Shown here: in pieces, positions 62,875 through 64,000 of the stretch
How positions within the stretch are numbered: the first letter of the stretch is position 1
Layout: the number at the start of each line of letters is the position of its first letter
Source of the DNA: Bacteroidales bacterium
GTDB lineage: Bacteria > Bacteroidota > Bacteroidia > Bacteroidales > UBA932
Length of the DNA stretch: 64,000 nt
NCBI GenBank assembly: GCA_017443465.1
Contig: JAFRXO010000009.1
Coordinates: 1-64,000, forward strand
Reading direction: 5' to 3'
The notes under the pieces: model-generated
What the model was told of the DNA's origin: nothing
The model's database searches: none
What the model saw: the letters and a program-made list of their open reading frames with translations, nothing else
Position numbers and translations under genes: made by a program

Positions 62875-64000
62875 ATGAAAATATTGCACTCACTTTGGGT
62901 TTTTGCGGCCGTCGCCCTCGTTTCCAGCTGCTGCACCGGTAACAAAGCCGACAAGGAAACCCTTGGGGAAAAGAACCTCAGGGAAGGCTACTATGTTTCC
63001 GCTTACATATGGCCGTCCTGTCATGACGACCCCGTGGCTCGGAAGTATCTCTGGACCGAGGGAATAGGTGAATGGGAAGTTATACAGAAAGGTAATGCCA
63101 GATTCCCTGGCCATTATCAGCCGAAGCAGCCTCTTTGGGGGTATGAGATGGATGATGATCCCGTAGTGGTGGAGAAATGGATCCAGACGGCGCTGAAATA
63201 CGGAGTCAACACCTTCTGCTATGACTGGTACTGGTACAAGAGGGGTGACGAGTACAATGGTCCTTACCTGCAGAGTGCCCTTGAAGAAGGCTTCCTCAAG
63301 GCCCCGAGCAACGGGAAGATGAGGTTTTACGTGATGTGGGCCAACCATAAGGTGATCTACAATTACTGGAACTACCACAAGTGGGGAGACAACACCGACC
63401 TGCTTTTCGACCCGTGCATAGGCTGGGATGAGTTCAAGCAGATTGTGGACATATGGATCAACAGGTACTTCAAGCTTCCGAACTACTTCAAGATTGACGG
63501 CAAGCCGGTCCTCGGCGTGTTCGCCGTCCAGAATTTCGTGGACGGCTTCGGCAGCGAAGAAGAGGCCGCAAAGGCAATGGAGTGGTTCCGCGGCGAGGTG
63601 AAGAAGGCCGGATTCCCGGATGTCTATCTCATGGGCATGTCGGGCGGTGGATTCCATCTCAGCGCGGCTACCAAGGCCAGGATAGAGAATCACAAGAAGA
63701 TTTTGAACACGGACGGCTATTCCCTGTACAACATGGGAGGAATGAGGGATCAGGATTATCTCCATTATGCCGCCGAGTCCGTAAAGATACGCGAGGAGCT
63801 CGATGCCTATCTCAAGGAACCGTTCTATCCTTGTGTTTCAGTCGGTTGGGATGCGACTCCTCGTTATCCCGCCCAGACGGAAAAGGATGTGATCTATCAG
63901 AACCGCGAACCGCGGGTGTTCGGATCCTATCTGAAGCTCGCGAAGGATTATGCCGACGCCCATGCTGATACCCAGGTGAAACTGATCACCATCAACGCCT
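62875..64000 (+). CDS. WbsX/GH99-like lipoprotein (3' end beyond the window)
   Basis: The first 375 codons of a gene cut by the window edge. A lipoprotein signal (MKILHSLWVFAAVALVSSCC) precedes GYYVSAYIWPSCHDDP, EGIGEWEVIQKGNARFPGHY, QPKQPLWGYEMDDDPVV and YGVNTFCYDWYWYK. This is the pattern of WbsX/GH99-like TIM-barrel proteins found in polysaccharide and glycan loci. GKPVLGVFAVQNF and SVGWDATPRYPAQ are further matches. No stop codon occurs before the window end. Together with the SGNH gene 20 bases upstream it may start a second carbohydrate locus. Confidence 0.85.
   Translation, partial: MKILHSLWVFAAVALVSSCCTGNKADKETLGEKNLREGYYVSAYIWPSCHDDPVARKYLWTEGIGEWEVIQKGNARFPGHYQPKQPLWGYEMDDDPVVVEKWIQTALKYGVNTFCYDWYWYKRGDEYNGPYLQSALEEGFLKAPSNGKMRFYVMWANHKVIYNYWNYHKWGDNTDLLFDPCIGWDEFKQIVDIWINRYFKLPNYFKIDGKPVLGVFAVQNFVDGFGSEEEAAKAMEWFRGEVKKAGFPDVYLMGMSGGGFHLSAATKARIENHKKILNTDGYSLYNMGGMRDQDYLHYAAESVKIREELDAYLKEPFYPCVSVGWDATPRYPAQTEKDVIYQNREPRVFGSYLKLAKDYADAHADTQVKLITINA

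Noticed and set aside
1..64000. CRISPR arrays, insertion sequences, prophage or integron genes
   Set aside because: No regularly spaced repeats, transposase, integrase or phage structural motifs were found on either strand.

Overview
The window reads as a chromosomal segment of a Bacteroidota (order Bacteroidales) bacterium. The evidence is two tandem SusC/SusD outer-membrane pairs, Bacteroidota-type promoters (TAnnTTTG -7 boxes, some with TTTG about 19-21 bp upstream), no clear Shine-Dalgarno sequences, a fused SecDF, a eukaryote-type single-chain glycyl-tRNA synthetase, a YbeY lacking the third His, and many Sec or lipoprotein signals. GC is roughly 50-55% by eye. No rRNA, transposase, integrase, phage gene or CRISPR array was seen. 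Genus cannot be fixed from the sequence.

Layout. (a) 75-10881, plus strand: an uptake operon of SusC-SusD-SusC-SusD and a DUF1735-type surface lipoprotein, closed by a strong hairpin at 10906-10933. (b) 10962-19796, minus strand: a carbohydrate-active block with a fimbrillin-like/heparinase II-III lyase, an SGNH esterase, a GH28-like/GH105 two-enzyme fusion and a BNR-4 propeller. After metY (plus strand, 19926-21194) a GH106-like protein follows on the minus strand (21215-23194). Together (a) and (b) look like a polysaccharide utilization locus for a rhamnose- and uronate-containing glycan such as rhamnogalacturonan. No HTCS, SusR or sigma/anti-sigma regulator is present. (c) 23195-23653: two copies of a 40-bp hairpin repeat, a hairpin terminator and tRNA-Ser(GCU). 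(d) 23654-39152: housekeeping genes (PD40/SPOR envelope protein, secDF, dnaE, an EEP hydrolase, a degenerate ThiL-like protein, a DUF4923-like protein, glyQS, folK, sufT-like, sufE, sufS). (e) 38163-40133: three near-identical parS-type palindromes in sufS, between ruvA and mnmG, and in mnmG, suggesting a chromosomal centromere and an origin-proximal position. (f) 39235-57746: ruvA, mnmG, ybeY, tonB, hflX, sdhB, sdhA, ruvB, mfd, coaX, an outer-membrane barrel, a TPR protein, lptC and a PpiD-like foldase. (g) 57761-64000: an alpha/beta hydrolase, ychF, a second EEP hydrolase, galK, a second SGNH hydrolase and a truncated WbsX/GH99-like lipoprotein.

Signals not explained by ordinary annotation are: the parS cluster; a strong excess of the palindrome CATATG in all reading frames from about 11.6 kb onward and its near absence in the SusC/SusD operon; a ThiL homologue that has lost every catalytic Asp motif; a 15-bp perfect palindrome that encodes the last residues (VVKK-stop) of two convergent genes; the GH28-like/GH105 fusion; and sdhA/sdhB without a cytochrome b gene.
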